From Paenibacillus luteus (GTDB lineage Bacteria > Bacillota > Bacilli > Paenibacillales > Paenibacillaceae), in contig NZ_SKCD01000022.1 of assembly GCF_006542765.1 (NCBI RefSeq), forward strand, positions 310,001 through 374,000: a DNA stretch of 64,000 nt, read 5' to 3'. The notes below the pieces were generated by a model that worked only from the letters and a program-made list of their open reading frames with translations, had not been told where the DNA came from and did not search any database. The translations under genes and the position numbers were made by a program. Below are positions 8,783-18,392 of this stretch, piece by piece. Position 1 is the first letter of the stretch; each line of letters opens with the position of its first letter.

Positions 8783-10519
8783 TCAAAGCCTCCTCTGCAT
8801 AGGCAATTTGATATTCACCATTCCGCCGCCCCGAGGATCATTGCGGAAGGTTATTTTCGCGCGTTCATCATAGAACATAATTAAGCGTCTGCGCACATTC
8901 CATATCCCCAATTGACGGTCTGTCGGCTCTTTTTCATATAATCCGAGGTTAAGCATGACCAGCTGCTGCTCGGAGAATCCCGGTCCGGTATCGCAAATTT
9001 GAACAGCCATATATAAATGCCCATCGTCACTAGTTTCTTCACTTACCGTGATGCTGACTTCAAAATGCTTTGCATTATTAATAAATCCATGCTTAATGGC
9101 ATTCTCCACGAATGGTTGTACAAGCAATGGCGGCACTAGGACGCTCTCAAGTTCCTTGGGCAGCCGTTCGTGAAAACTAAGTTTGCCCGGGTACATAACC
9201 ATTTGGATTTCCATGTAGTTTCGGATATGATTAAATTCGCTGACAAGCGCAATCCACGCATCGTTGGTGCTCATGATGAACCTGAAATAGGAGACCAGGT
9301 GGCTGATCATCTTCTTAATAAGCGAATACTTCTGAAGCTCTACTAGATGGAAAACAATATTTAAGGAATTCATGAAAAAATGAGGATTAATCTGAGCCTG
9401 AAGATGCTTAAGCTCGGCTTGCTGCACTTTCATTTGCTCTTCATATACGTAGATCTTTAAATCCCCGATTTGTTCAGCCATTCGATTGAACTGTTGTGTA
9501 ATCAGTTGAAACTCCTTGGATTTCTCTTCCTTTAAACGAAAATCCAATTGTCCCTTGCCCAGTATACGCATCCCGCTTGCCAACTGCTGAATGGGCTTAA
9601 ATACTAGCCTGCTTAATAGAAAGAACAGAATAACTAGAATGACGACAACAGCTATCGGAATAACCTTAATTACTCGTTGAAACAGAGGCAGCTCGTCGAG
9701 CAGCAATTTTTCGTCCAATAAAATGAACACATTGAGATCTGAGAAAAGAGACGGTTTGCCTACGAACAAATAGCTGCTGCCGTCACTAAGTTGAATAGAA
9801 GCGCTCGTGTGATTCGATTGATCGTTCAAATGCCTGCGGATGCGGACAAGATCCTCATTGGAGAATTGCCCCCACAATAGATGACCCTCTTTGGAAATAA
9901 TGCCAATCTTCTCGTCGCTCTCTACTGACTCCAAACGGATTAGAGGCTGGGCTAAGGAGTCAATGCTGACCAGCACGCCGACCAGCAGCCTTCCGCTTTT
10001 ATCAGGTAATGCCTTAAATAGGACTGGCTGGCCGCCGACATTAATGATTTCCCACTTCAAGGATGTCGGAAGCTTGAATTTCTTCAGCCGGGAAGACAGT
10101 CCGTTGCGAATAGCCTCCTTCTCCTCGTAATACTCCTTCTGACTGCTTAGAAATAACTCGTCCCGGCTAAGATGATATACGAACACACTGCGAATAATTG
10201 AGTAGTAGCTAACGTCGCTATACCACTGATCCATTAATTTTCTGATCGATAAATAATAGTTAACACTTTCCGGGTCGCTTTCCGAATATAGCTCAAGCAG
10301 CATGCTTTCGTTTGCCGTTCGCAGCAAATAAGTACTGGTCTGCTCCAGTAGCTCATCAAGAGCGCCTAAGTGAAGGGTCAACGTATCCGACGCGGATTTT
10401 GCTACTTTCTCGCGAACGATATTTGTAGAGTAGATATTGGTGTAATAAAGGAAGAAAAAAAGTGGCGCTACTAATAACAGGACGAGAGCGCTTACTTTAA
10501 ATTGCAACGAAAGTCTCAC
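8783..10519 (-). CDS. YesM-type sensor histidine kinase (cassette 1)
   Basis: A 578-residue membrane sensor. It has a transmembrane helix at about residues 9-27, an extracytoplasmic sensing region, a second helix near 286-308, a HAMP domain, then a His_kinase domain with His380 in QINPHFFMNSL and a C-terminal ATPase domain (VENAIKHG N-box, CDTGPGF G-box). The start is GTG 10519 behind AGAGGAAA. It lies 80 bases after the solute-binding protein gene and directly before its response regulator. Kinases of this group usually sense sugars or sugar-bound lipoproteins at the cell surface, so this one likely reports the oligosaccharide imported by cassette 1. Confidence 0.93.
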   Translation of the reverse strand: MRLSLQFKVSALVLLLVAPLFFFLYYTNIYSTNIVREKVAKSASDTLTLHLGALDELLEQTSTYLLRTANESMLLELYSESDPESVNYYLSIRKLMDQWYSDVSYYSIIRSVFVYHLSRDELFLSSQKEYYEEKEAIRNGLSSRLKKFKLPTSLKWEIINVGGQPVLFKALPDKSGRLLVGVLVSIDSLAQPLIRLESVESDEKIGIISKEGHLLWGQFSNEDLVRIRRHLNDQSNHTSASIQLSDGSSYLFVGKPSLFSDLNVFILLDEKLLLDELPLFQRVIKVIPIAVVVILVILFFLLSRLVFKPIQQLASGMRILGKGQLDFRLKEEKSKEFQLITQQFNRMAEQIGDLKIYVYEEQMKVQQAELKHLQAQINPHFFMNSLNIVFHLVELQKYSLIKKMISHLVSYFRFIMSTNDAWIALVSEFNHIRNYMEIQMVMYPGKLSFHERLPKELESVLVPPLLVQPFVENAIKHGFINNAKHFEVSITVSEETSDDGHLYMAVQICDTGPGFSEQQLVMLNLGLYEKEPTDRQLGIWNVRRRLIMFYDERAKITFRNDPRGGGMVNIKLPMQRRL

Positions 10520-10565
10520 ATTTCCTCTCCTTTGCCTAGTTTATTAGTACCCATGCGGCACGAAA

Positions 10566-10592
10566 GGGGAAAGACCGATTCGGTCCTTCCCC
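10566..10592 (-). terminator. Intercistronic hairpin after the cassette 1 lipoprotein gene
   Basis: On the minus-strand transcript a 12-bp stem forms (GGGGAAGGACCG with CGGTCTTTCCCC, one G-U pair) around a three-base loop, 8 bases after the lipoprotein stop and before the kinase. Only a short T-run follows (TTT), so partial termination or 3'-end protection of the lipoprotein mRNA is more likely than full termination. Confidence 0.6.
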
Positions 10593-10599
10593 TGCCTGC

Positions 10600-12198
10600 T
10601 TATGGTTGATTTGCCTTCCACTCATCGTACTGTTTCTGAGCTTCGGTTCGGATCTTCTCAATACCGTTGGCCTTTAGCTTTTCATTGTATTCTGCCAGTA
10701 CCTTGTCGGCATCCAAACTTCCCGTTTCAAGCAGCGGACGATACTCCTTAATAATATTGCTGACGACGGACACCTCTGTTTTGACAGCGTCCGTGTTGAA
10801 GCTGAAGCCAAACGATTTTACTTTATGAGCTTTTTCGTTATAGGCTTTGAACTTCTCCCATTTGTCAGGGCTTTCGCCTTCCCACAAATAAGTGAGCGTC
10901 TGATTCCCAAACATCCACTCAATACCCGGAGCCCACCCCGTATCCGCACGGGTAGAGACGCCATCTTGCAGCTTAATGAAATTATCCTTGCCCTCTACCT
11001 TGACATATTGCCGTCCTTCCACACCGAAATCGATCAGGTTGACCAGATTTTTGTCGGTATGAAGAAGGTTTAGAAGCATCATTGTGCGCTCCGGATCGAC
11101 AGATGTGCGGCCGATTGCCATCATGGAGTTGCTGACGCTTGCTGTACTGATTTCAGGATCATTCCCCTTCAGCTTGACTAGTTCGATACCCGTCGCGCTG
11201 GAATCTTCCTTGTCAGAATCCGGTTTATCGGAACCGAATTTCATCCACGTTTTGCCGGCCTTAAATGCATCTTCGGCGCTCGTTTTGGTCGTCGCGGCAT
11301 CCTGATTGATGAATCCCTTTTTGAACCATTCGCTGTAGAGCCTCAACCTATAAATAGTCGCATCGGATTCCAACGTGCTGATGATCATCTTATCTGTCTT
11401 AGTATCCAATACAATACCGGCAGGCGCTCCGGCCACCAGCTCGTAACGGAAGTTTTCTTCCATGCTCGGCTTTGTTTTGTCGAAGTAGCTCAGCGTATCA
11501 GAACCACTGCCTGAGAGCCAGATAGGTGCAAGGCCGGGTTCCTTATCCTTAATGGTTTGAAGCCACGGCTCTAGGTCTTCCAGTGTTTGGATAGAGTTGA
11601 TATCAAATCCGTATTTATCAATAAGATCTTTCCGAAACATAATCGTGTGGCTCTCGCCGATTTCTTTGTTAGTTGGGATCGCGTAAATTTTCCCATTTAC
11701 TCTGCCCCCATCGAGAAAACGAGGATCTAAAGTCTCCATTATTCCTTGCCCGTATTCGGTTAACAAATCATCTAGCGGGAGAAACGCCCCTTTGGTTACA
11801 TTGTTGGAAAAATCTGCCCAGTTCGGAGCAAAAGTCAAGTCTACTTGCTCTCCGGACTGATAGGCCAGCGCCATCTTCTCAGACCAGGAGGACCAGGGCA
11901 GTCCTTGGAAGTCGATCTCCGCATTAATTTTCTCTTTCAAGTATTTATTGATTTCTGCAACAACTGCCTTGGAGTCGTTTTGTGGAAAATTGCCTACCGT
12001 ATAGACTTTGAGCTTGCGGTAGGTCGATGTATCGGGATTGCTTGTGCTTGATCCGATTTCCTCGGATGGCTTGCTTGTTGACAGCGGTTCTGCATTAGGT
12101 GAACCGGATGATCCTGAATTTGTGCTGCAGCCTGACATGACAAGCATGGCCGCCGTTAGCCCAACAAGCGTTTTGCCCAAACCTTTCGTTACCTTCAT
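10600..12198 (-). CDS. Sugar ABC importer substrate-binding lipoprotein (cassette 1)
   Basis: A 532-residue lipoprotein of the large LplA/YtcQ-like extracellular solute-binding group. The signal peptide ends in a lipobox with Cys24 (VMSGC), followed by a Ser/Pro/Thr-rich linker to about residue 60 and the bilobed binding domain. It sits on the outer face of the membrane and passes oligosaccharide to the two permeases encoded just upstream. It comes third in the unit, after both permeases and before the kinase, unlike cassettes 2, 3 and 5 where the lipoprotein precedes its permeases. The ligand cannot be read from sequence. Confidence 0.93.
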   Translation of the reverse strand: MKVTKGLGKTLVGLTAAMLVMSGCSTNSGSSGSPNAEPLSTSKPSEEIGSSTSNPDTSTYRKLKVYTVGNFPQNDSKAVVAEINKYLKEKINAEIDFQGLPWSSWSEKMALAYQSGEQVDLTFAPNWADFSNNVTKGAFLPLDDLLTEYGQGIMETLDPRFLDGGRVNGKIYAIPTNKEIGESHTIMFRKDLIDKYGFDINSIQTLEDLEPWLQTIKDKEPGLAPIWLSGSGSDTLSYFDKTKPSMEENFRYELVAGAPAGIVLDTKTDKMIISTLESDATIYRLRLYSEWFKKGFINQDAATTKTSAEDAFKAGKTWMKFGSDKPDSDKEDSSATGIELVKLKGNDPEISTASVSNSMMAIGRTSVDPERTMMLLNLLHTDKNLVNLIDFGVEGRQYVKVEGKDNFIKLQDGVSTRADTGWAPGIEWMFGNQTLTYLWEGESPDKWEKFKAYNEKAHKVKSFGFSFNTDAVKTEVSVVSNIIKEYRPLLETGSLDADKVLAEYNEKLKANGIEKIRTEAQKQYDEWKANQP

Positions 12199-12260
12199 TT
12201 CTTTAACCCCCTATAAATTTTCATATATTCTAACCGGCCGTTAAGCCAGAGCTAGACGAA

Positions 12261-13175
12261 TTAACCTTTGATGGCTCCAATGGTAAGTCCCTTGGTAAAG
12301 TACTTCTGAAAGAAAGGATAGACAAACAGAATGGGACCAATGGAGACGACTACCATCGCCATCCGTAAGCTTTCTGTCGGTACTGATTGCTGCACTAGCA
12401 GAGCTACTCCGCTGCCCGCTAATTGATTTTTGAAAAACTCCGCTTGGCGAATCATTTGAATCATGACGTACTGCAACGAGAACTTTTCGCTGTCATTAAT
12501 GAACAACAAGGAATTGAACCAATCGTTCCAATACATTAGCGTCGTAAACAATCCGATTGTTGCCAGTACCGGAAGCGAAATAGGAAGAACGAGCTGAAAA
12601 AAAATTCGCCACTCCGATGCTCCGTCGAGCTTACCCGATTCAATCATCTCTTCCGGTATGGTTTGCTGGAAGAATGTACGGGCAATGAAGATATAAAATG
12701 CGTTCGAAAGGCCTGGAAGGATAAGCGCGACATAAGTGTCCTTCAGATCCAAATAGTTGACGTACAACAGATAGAAAGGGACCAGCCCTCCAGAGAACAG
12801 CATCGTAATCAGAAGATAGATATTAAATATTTTCTTAAACGGAAAATCCTTGCGAAAGATCGGGTACGCATATAACGCAATTAACAATACCGCCAGCAAG
12901 GTCCCAATAAAGGTTACAGATAAGCTAACCCCATAGGCTTTCATAAGAGTCGACGAATTGGCAAATAGATGGTGGTATGCAGATCCATCGATTTCGTCAG
13001 GCCAGAACTTGTAGCCTTTTAGCGTTAGGAGCTTTTCATTTGAAAATGAGATGGCGACGATCAGCAAGATCGGCAAAATGCAGGCGAGACTGAAAGCGAT
13101 AAAAATAGTATGAAGCAATAGTGCGGCCAGCTTAGATACCTTCTGATACGGTTTAACGCTCGTTGCTTTGTTCAT
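12261..13175 (-). CDS. YtcP/LplC-type sugar importer permease (cassette 1)
   Basis: A 304-residue integral membrane protein, about six helices, of the MalG-like half of carbohydrate importers. The cytoplasmic EAA loop reads EEMIESGKLDGAS near residue 177, with SG in place of the usual AA, and the C-terminus ends FFQKYFTKGLTIGAIKG, a hallmark of the YtcP/LplC group. It lies 14 bases after its partner permease and 62 bases before the lipoprotein gene. It would contact a shared ATPase through the EAA loop, as none is encoded here. Confidence 0.93.
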   Translation of the reverse strand: MNKATSVKPYQKVSKLAALLLHTIFIAFSLACILPILLIVAISFSNEKLLTLKGYKFWPDEIDGSAYHHLFANSSTLMKAYGVSLSVTFIGTLLAVLLIALYAYPIFRKDFPFKKIFNIYLLITMLFSGGLVPFYLLYVNYLDLKDTYVALILPGLSNAFYIFIARTFFQQTIPEEMIESGKLDGASEWRIFFQLVLPISLPVLATIGLFTTLMYWNDWFNSLLFINDSEKFSLQYVMIQMIRQAEFFKNQLAGSGVALLVQQSVPTESLRMAMVVVSIGPILFVYPFFQKYFTKGLTIGAIKG

Positions 13176-13189
13176 ATTGATTCTCCATT

Positions 13190-14170
13190 CTAGAAAAGTG
13201 CCGTGTCGCGATTAAGCTTGCGAGCCAGACTATTTGCTCCAATGACAAGGAAAAATCCAACTACCGATTGGTAGAAATTCGCTGCGGAGGCCATTCCCAA
13301 GTCATTGAGCTGAATCAGGCCTCTATAAACATACGTATCGATGACATCCGTCGTAGAGCGCAACGCGCCGGAATCGAGCGTAACATGATAAAATAACCCG
13401 AAGTCAGAGCGGAATAAGCCCCCCAAATTTAATATCGTCAGAATGACCATCACAGGAGTCAGGAGCGGAATCGTAATTCGGATGATCTGCTGCCATTTGC
13501 TGGCTCCGTCCATGACCGCTGCTTCGTACAGCTCTTCGCTGATTCCAGTTATTGCCGCCAAGTAAATGACGCTGCCAATGCCAACGGAGTGCCACATTTT
13601 CGTCAACCACAGAATATAAGGCCAAGCCTCCGAGTGCATATAAGCATTAACCGAAGAGTGTCCGAACAACGGCAACACGTATTTGACCAGAAAACCGTAT
13701 TCAGGGTGTAAAAAGGCGTATACGATATAGCTGACGACAACCATGGACAAAAAATTCGGCATGATCATCACCGTCTGATAGAGTCGCGATGCCAGCTTGG
13801 CACGAACCTCATTTACGGCAATGGCAATCGCAACGGAGAGAAGAAGACCAGTCACAATAAAGACAACATTGTAGGCAACCGTATTAATTGTTACTCGCCA
13901 CGCATCGGAAGTAGCGAAGAGAAAACGGAAATTGTCGAGCCCCGCCCACGGACTGCCCAAAATTCCGTCGACGTAGTTAATGTTCTTGAAAGCAATGAAA
14001 ACGCCAAACATGGGGATATAACAATTAATGAAAAAAACGATGCTTGTTGGCAGCAGCATAAGCAGCAGCACGCGGTATTTCACAATGTTTCGCAGCAAAC
14101 GGGCATAGCCCCTCTGTCGCTGTGAACGTGCTGGCTCAGTTGAATCATTTACTGATGTTGGAATGGACAT
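13190..14170 (-). CDS. LplB-type sugar importer permease (cassette 1)
   Basis: A 326-residue permease, first gene of the cassette 1 unit. It has about six membrane helices and an EAA loop ELYEAAVMDGAS near residue 212, and ends in the RKLNRDTALF pattern seen in this family. The start taken is ATG 14170, nine bases after GAGG; an in-frame GTG at 14185 has no better ribosome site. The roughly 40-residue N-terminal tail before the first helix is polar and longer than in its paralogues here. Confidence 0.92.
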   Translation of the reverse strand: MSIPTSVNDSTEPARSQRQRGYARLLRNIVKYRVLLLMLLPTSIVFFINCYIPMFGVFIAFKNINYVDGILGSPWAGLDNFRFLFATSDAWRVTINTVAYNVVFIVTGLLLSVAIAIAVNEVRAKLASRLYQTVMIMPNFLSMVVVSYIVYAFLHPEYGFLVKYVLPLFGHSSVNAYMHSEAWPYILWLTKMWHSVGIGSVIYLAAITGISEELYEAAVMDGASKWQQIIRITIPLLTPVMVILTILNLGGLFRSDFGLFYHVTLDSGALRSTTDVIDTYVYRGLIQLNDLGMASAANFYQSVVGFFLVIGANSLARKLNRDTALF

Positions 14171-14207
14171 AGCAGTTAACCTCACTCTATTGAAATAGGA
14201 TAGATTT

Positions 14208-14213
14208 ATTATA
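14208..14213 (-). promoter_or_regulatory. Candidate -10 box of the cassette 1 operon
   Basis: A perfect TATAAT on the minus strand, about 38 bases before the permease start. No good -35 box lies 17 bases upstream, as expected for a promoter that needs an AraC-type activator. Confidence 0.35.
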
Positions 14214-14567
14214 ATGAAGTTAGAATTAGGAATTCTCTATCCCAGGTGATCTCATTTATTAGAAAGTTACCTCTTAGCCTGATGTCCAGATACTCTTCTA
14301 CGCACAGATTTCGCCATACGCAGGTAACCTAGCTGCAAAGGTGGCTTGGCCCCTCCTTCGGATAAACGTTCACCAATTGAACGATGCGCGCATGGAGACG
14401 AGCGATACATGACATAACTCCCTTTGAGCTCGAACAAAAGGGGAATAAAACATCACAAAAGCATCACCTCGATAAGGTGATGCTCCGGTTGTTGAGAATT
14501 CAAATTGCCATGATACCATGGTTTTTATTTCACTCATTTACCTCTGAGGAATCAATCGCTAGACAGG
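14214..14567. other. Gap without a supported gene
   Basis: About 350 bases between the cassette 1 operon and the esterase gene. It holds the esterase terminator (14460-14484). A short open frame at 14384-14575 runs across that hairpin and lacks a ribosome site, so it is not called. Another short frame ending at TAA near 14412 (residues ...RSPIERCAHGDERYMT) could be the tail of a decayed gene but was not recognised. Confidence 0.4.
14460..14484 (-). terminator. Rho-independent terminator of the esterase gene
   Basis: A perfect 10-bp stem (AGCATCACCT with AGGTGATGCT) with a five-base loop, followed on the minus strand by TTTTGTGATGTTTTATT. It lies about 85 bases after the esterase stop. Confidence 0.65.
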
Positions 14568-15362
14568 TTATTTAAAAAGGAGTTGGGAAAAATGGTATAA
14601 ATCATTTTTCCAAACCGGCCAATCGTGGCCGCCACTTTCCTCGTACCAAATATGGGGCACATGGTTCGTCTCCAAATAGGCATGCGTCCGGTCGCTAACA
14701 TGCTTAAGATTGTCCAGAAGTCCGCATGACAACCAGAGCAAACTCAGCTTAGCCGACGCATCTTTCGGATTCGGGACAAGCAGCTCGGGCTCCTTCGTGT
14801 TTGGCGCAGAGGAAAAACCGCCAATCCATGCAAAATGATTAAGATTGCCTAATCCGATATTCAGCGATTGTCCTCCTCCCATCGATAAACCGGCTAGAGC
14901 ACGGTTCTCTCTCCTTGCCAGAACCCTATAGTTGGATTCCACATAAGGGATGAGATCATAAAGCAAATCGGATTCGAAATCCTCAAACGCCTTTAATTTA
15001 TCCGCATCGAATAAGTTGCCCTCCGCCCGGTCATTCTGCATGGCACGGCCGTTAGGCAGGACCACGATCATGCGCGCAAGCTTGTTGTCTGCATACAAAT
15101 TATCAAGAATCACTTGCGGCCTCGCATGTTTGTACCATTCCTCCTCGTCCCCCCCGATACCGTGCAATAAATAAAGAACGTTATATTCCCCTTGACCATC
15201 CGGGTAACCTGGAGGGATGTAAATCATCGTTTTGCGCTTGCACCCTACTGTCTTAGAAATATATTCAACCGTCTCCATTTTACCGTGGGCAATATCTTCC
15301 CTATACTGGTCATACCCCTTCGGAACAGCGTGTCTTAAACAATCGTAGTTAATTGGATTCAT
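14568..15362 (-). CDS. CE1-like alpha/beta-hydrolase esterase
   Basis: A 264-residue protein of the esterase D/carbohydrate esterase 1-like family, which removes acetyl or feruloyl groups from hemicellulose or short acyl esters. The likely catalytic triad is Ser160 in GLSMGG, Asp217 in CGLLDN and His246 in SGGHDW; the oxyanion-hole segment is YLLHGIGGDEEEW. There is no signal peptide, so it probably acts in the cytoplasm on imported, still acylated oligosaccharides (inference). The start is ATG 15362 behind GGAGAAGGAA. It is transcribed alone and is divergent from the secreted GH5 gene. Confidence 0.88.
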   Translation of the reverse strand: MNPINYDCLRHAVPKGYDQYREDIAHGKMETVEYISKTVGCKRKTMIYIPPGYPDGQGEYNVLYLLHGIGGDEEEWYKHARPQVILDNLYADNKLARMIVVLPNGRAMQNDRAEGNLFDADKLKAFEDFESDLLYDLIPYVESNYRVLARRENRALAGLSMGGGQSLNIGLGNLNHFAWIGGFSSAPNTKEPELLVPNPKDASAKLSLLWLSCGLLDNLKHVSDRTHAYLETNHVPHIWYEESGGHDWPVWKNDLYHFSQLLFK

Positions 15363-15544
15363 CCTATTTCCTTCTCCTTTCTGTTTACAACAACTTAACT
15401 GCCACAGAGTATAAACTTTCCAACCTGAACAAACAACCTGTCAAACACTACTACTCGCCGGTACCGTAAAGTGAGAGTTAGGAGGGCTCCAGAACCATAA
15501 TTAGACAGGTTGTCGTCGGTATCTCCCAAATAGTAAACTCAGTT

Positions 15545-15559
15545 TTGTAAGCGCATACA
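15545..15559. promoter_or_regulatory. Candidate cre (CcpA) site between esterase and GH5 genes
   Basis: TTGTAAGCGCATACA fits the published cre consensus WTGNAANCGNWNNCW at every fixed position. It lies about 100 bases before the GH5 start and 180 before the esterase start, so it could repress one or both when preferred sugars are present. Confidence 0.55.
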
Positions 15560-15647
15560 AATTATTTTGCATACAACAACCTCTTCCCGCTTCCCTTGTA
15601 CTACCATGAATTCACATATATAGAACAAAAAAAGGAGATGAGTATTA

Positions 15648-17354
15648 ATGATGAAAAAGAAAGTCAGTTTGGCAATGAAGCTTCTCCTGCTTATGGCGCT
15701 AGTGATTTCGCCATTGCTGCTAAGCGGCAAGAAAGCAGAAGCGTGGGTAGGCATGCCGATGTCCAAGCTCCATGTAAACGGCAAGCAATTGGTGAACAGC
15801 AGCGGCCAGCCCGTGTTGCTAAGCGGCTGGCACCAGCCATCTGGCGCTTACTGGACGTACCAGAACAGCAATTACTACCTGAATCAAAATGGCGGGAATC
15901 GACATGCGGCGATCTTGGCGTATTTGAAGGATATCACGGATACCTTTACGAGCACCTCGGCCAAATACGGTAATAGCCATGGGTGGTATATGAATCAGGT
16001 ACGTCTATTCATTGATCGGGAGGACATGGGCGACGTTGCCGCAGGAACGTACAATTTTGCCGGCCTGCAGGCCGTTACTCAGAACGTCATCATTCCTTAT
16101 ATCAACTATGCCAAGACCAAGGGCCTGTATGTCACCCTCGGCCTAGATTTCACTTTAAGCGACAACAAGGCAACAACTCCTGCCAACCTCGCCAAGTTTA
16201 ATCAGATTTGGGGTTACCTTGCTGATCAGCCAGACATCAAGAGTGCAGACAATGTCATGTTCGAGCTTATTAACGAGCCCGTACTATCTGATGTCAACGG
16301 GGTTTGGGGCGGCCACCCCTCCCAATCCAATTTCGTTGCATACTGGAACTCGCTCAAAAATTTCCAAAACTCCATGATCTCCACCATTCGCGGCAAAGGC
16401 GCGGATAACGTCATCTGGGCATCGGGTCTTGGTTGGGATCAATACTATCAGCTATGCGCAGCCTATCCGCTGACAGATCCACTGAACAATATAGGTTATT
16501 CCGTACACTGGTATCCGGGTTATGGCGCTTATGATGATTACAATCCTTTGCAGCAGCAATGGGACACCAATATTAAGCCTTGCGCCGATAGTTATCCAAT
16601 TAATATTACGGAGACCACCTGGTTCAAGACCCAGCCGGGAGACTCTGCCTATTGGGATCTGTTTAATGGCTCGAACGCAGGCTTCGGCAAAAATACCAAG
16701 GCGATCTTCACGGCAGCAGGCAATGTGAGCATTGCCGTCCATATGAACGGATTCTTGTTGAATCCAGGCACGAGAAGTTCATTCGCAGATCCGACAGGCG
16801 GTTTGATGTACGATGGCAATACTGCCCGGGACGGCATGGCCCGATTTATATTTGAATGGTACTATGAACGTGCGCAGTTTAATCCTTGGAATGGGATATG
16901 GAATGGGGTCACGAATGGCGCAACTTATAAGCTCGTCAACCGTGCTTCGGGTAAAATACTCGAGGTTCCAGGCGGCCAAAATACTAACGCATTGCAGCTT
17001 CAACAGCGGGCAGACAATAATACGACAGCTCAGCGCTGGATCGTCACGGATCAAGGCACCTTTAACAACTATTACAAATTGCGAAGCGTAAGCTCATCCG
17101 ATAACAAAGTCATGGATGTTCGTAACGGAACAAAAAACAACGGAGAAGCGATTCAGCTTATGCAGGATCTCTCAAATACCGCGCAGCAGTTCCGTTTGAT
17201 CAAGCTCAGCAACGGTTATTGGAGCATCTTGAACGTAAATAGCAATAAAGCGGTAGAGGTGACCAGCTCCTCCTCGGCTGATGGCGCGAATATTCAGCAA
17301 AACGTTTACCGCGGCGATCTCAATCAACAATGGCAACTGGTACAGATTAACTAG
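15648..17354 (+). CDS. Secreted GH5-family glycoside hydrolase with ricin-type lectin domain
   Basis: A 568-residue exoenzyme. Residues 1-34 are a signal peptide (Lys-rich start, long hydrophobic core, cleavage after KKAEA). The (beta/alpha)8 catalytic domain spans about 40-415, with the family 5 acid/base Glu210 in ELINEP and nucleophile Glu322 in NITET. A C-terminal ricin B-type beta-trefoil (about 425-568; QRW and QQW motifs) probably binds carbohydrate. The start is ATG 15648 behind AAAGGAGATGA. It is the only clearly secreted free hydrolase in the window, so it may make the first backbone cut. GH5 covers cellulases, mannanases, xyloglucanases and others; the subfamily was not determined. 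Confidence 0.88.
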   Translation: MMKKKVSLAMKLLLLMALVISPLLLSGKKAEAWVGMPMSKLHVNGKQLVNSSGQPVLLSGWHQPSGAYWTYQNSNYYLNQNGGNRHAAILAYLKDITDTFTSTSAKYGNSHGWYMNQVRLFIDREDMGDVAAGTYNFAGLQAVTQNVIIPYINYAKTKGLYVTLGLDFTLSDNKATTPANLAKFNQIWGYLADQPDIKSADNVMFELINEPVLSDVNGVWGGHPSQSNFVAYWNSLKNFQNSMISTIRGKGADNVIWASGLGWDQYYQLCAAYPLTDPLNNIGYSVHWYPGYGAYDDYNPLQQQWDTNIKPCADSYPINITETTWFKTQPGDSAYWDLFNGSNAGFGKNTKAIFTAAGNVSIAVHMNGFLLNPGTRSSFADPTGGLMYDGNTARDGMARFIFEWYYERAQFNPWNGIWNGVTNGATYKLVNRASGKILEVPGGQNTNALQLQQRADNNTTAQRWIVTDQGTFNNYYKLRSVSSSDNKVMDVRNGTKNNGEAIQLMQDLSNTAQQFRLIKLSNGYWSILNVNSNKAVEVTSSSSADGANIQQNVYRGDLNQQWQLVQIN

Positions 17355-17369
17355 CAGGAAATGTTTTAA

Positions 17370-17410
17370 AGAAGGTGCCCAAGAAGCCTATGGCTTTCAG
17401 GGCACCTTCT
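17370..17410. terminator. Bidirectional terminator between GH5 and cassette 2
   Basis: An 11-bp perfect outer stem (AGAAGGTGCCC with GGGCACCTTCT) with an inner GCC/GGC pair, followed by TTTAGTTT on the plus strand and by TTTAAAAC on the minus strand. It separates the convergent GH5 and permease genes. Confidence 0.75.
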
Positions 17411-17465
17411 TTTAGTTTGGTTAGCACAACAGATTGAACAAACTGGTATGCGCCCCATGGAAGCC

Positions 17466-18374
17466 CTATTCCTTTACGGATCCTACCATAACGCCTTTAA
17501 CAAAATACTTCTGAACAAATGGATAGATAATTAAGATTGGAATCGTGGTGATCACAATCAAAGAGTACTTTAGCAAGGTCTCCATATTTTGCATCAGCGT
17601 CAGTCTCTGGGTATCTAATGTCGACGACATGCTCGTATAATCGATTTTATTCTCTACCAGGATTTGGCGCAGCACGAGCTGCAACGGGTACAGAGACTGT
17701 GAATTCAAAAATATAAGGGCGTTAAAGTATGAGTTCCACAGTCCGACCGCGGACCAAAGAGTCAAAACGGCAATGATCGGTTTGGACAACGGCAAAGCAA
17801 TGCGCGTTAAAAAACGGAAATCTCCGCAGCCGTCCAGTTGCGCAGCTTCGTAAAGTTCCTTGGGCAATGAAGTCTGGAAAAAGGTCTTGGCTATTATAAT
17901 GGAAAAGATATTCAGCGCCGATGGCACGATGATCGCCCATGGCGTATTTAGCATGCCCAGTTGCTTGACCACGAGATAGAAAGGAATCAGGCCTCCGTTA
18001 AACAGCATGGCAAACAGAATAGCCCAAATCCATACGCTGCGTCCAACCATCTCTTTTCTTGACAACGGATATGCCATCATAATCGTGAGAGAGACACTCA
18101 GCAAGGTTCCGCCTACGGTATAAAGAAAAGAATTGGCAAATCCGGTCCACACCGCGCTGTACTTAAAGACACCGATATAACCGTCGAGCGTCGGATCGAC
18201 CGGCCAAAGCCACACCTTGCCGCTCTGTACGGCCGCTCCCGAACTAAATGAAGAGCTGACAATAAAAAGCAGTGGATACAGGACAAAGAGGAGAACCACA
18301 GTCAATCCTGTATACACAAAAAACAAAAAAATGCGGTCCGCCCCGGACTCACGAATCGTGGTTGTGTGACGCAT
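17466..18374 (-). CDS. YtcP/LplC-type sugar importer permease (cassette 2)
   Basis: A 302-residue MalG-like permease with about six helices, an EAA loop ELYEAAQLDGCG near residue 175 and the family C-terminus FVQKYFVKGVMVGSVKE. It is the last gene of cassette 2, 18 bases after its partner permease. The ATG start at 18374 is clear. There is no two-component pair in this cassette; control probably comes from the divergent AraC gene at 21457. Confidence 0.93.
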   Translation of the reverse strand: MRHTTTIRESGADRIFLFFVYTGLTVVLLFVLYPLLFIVSSSFSSGAAVQSGKVWLWPVDPTLDGYIGVFKYSAVWTGFANSFLYTVGGTLLSVSLTIMMAYPLSRKEMVGRSVWIWAILFAMLFNGGLIPFYLVVKQLGMLNTPWAIIVPSALNIFSIIIAKTFFQTSLPKELYEAAQLDGCGDFRFLTRIALPLSKPIIAVLTLWSAVGLWNSYFNALIFLNSQSLYPLQLVLRQILVENKIDYTSMSSTLDTQRLTLMQNMETLLKYSLIVITTIPILIIYPFVQKYFVKGVMVGSVKE

Positions 18375-18392
18375 AGAATATATCCTCCTATC

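Noticed and set aside
14384..14575. 63-residue plus-strand open frame in the gap beside the esterase
   Set aside because: It runs through the terminator hairpin at 14460-14484, has no ribosome site and overlaps the esterase stop.
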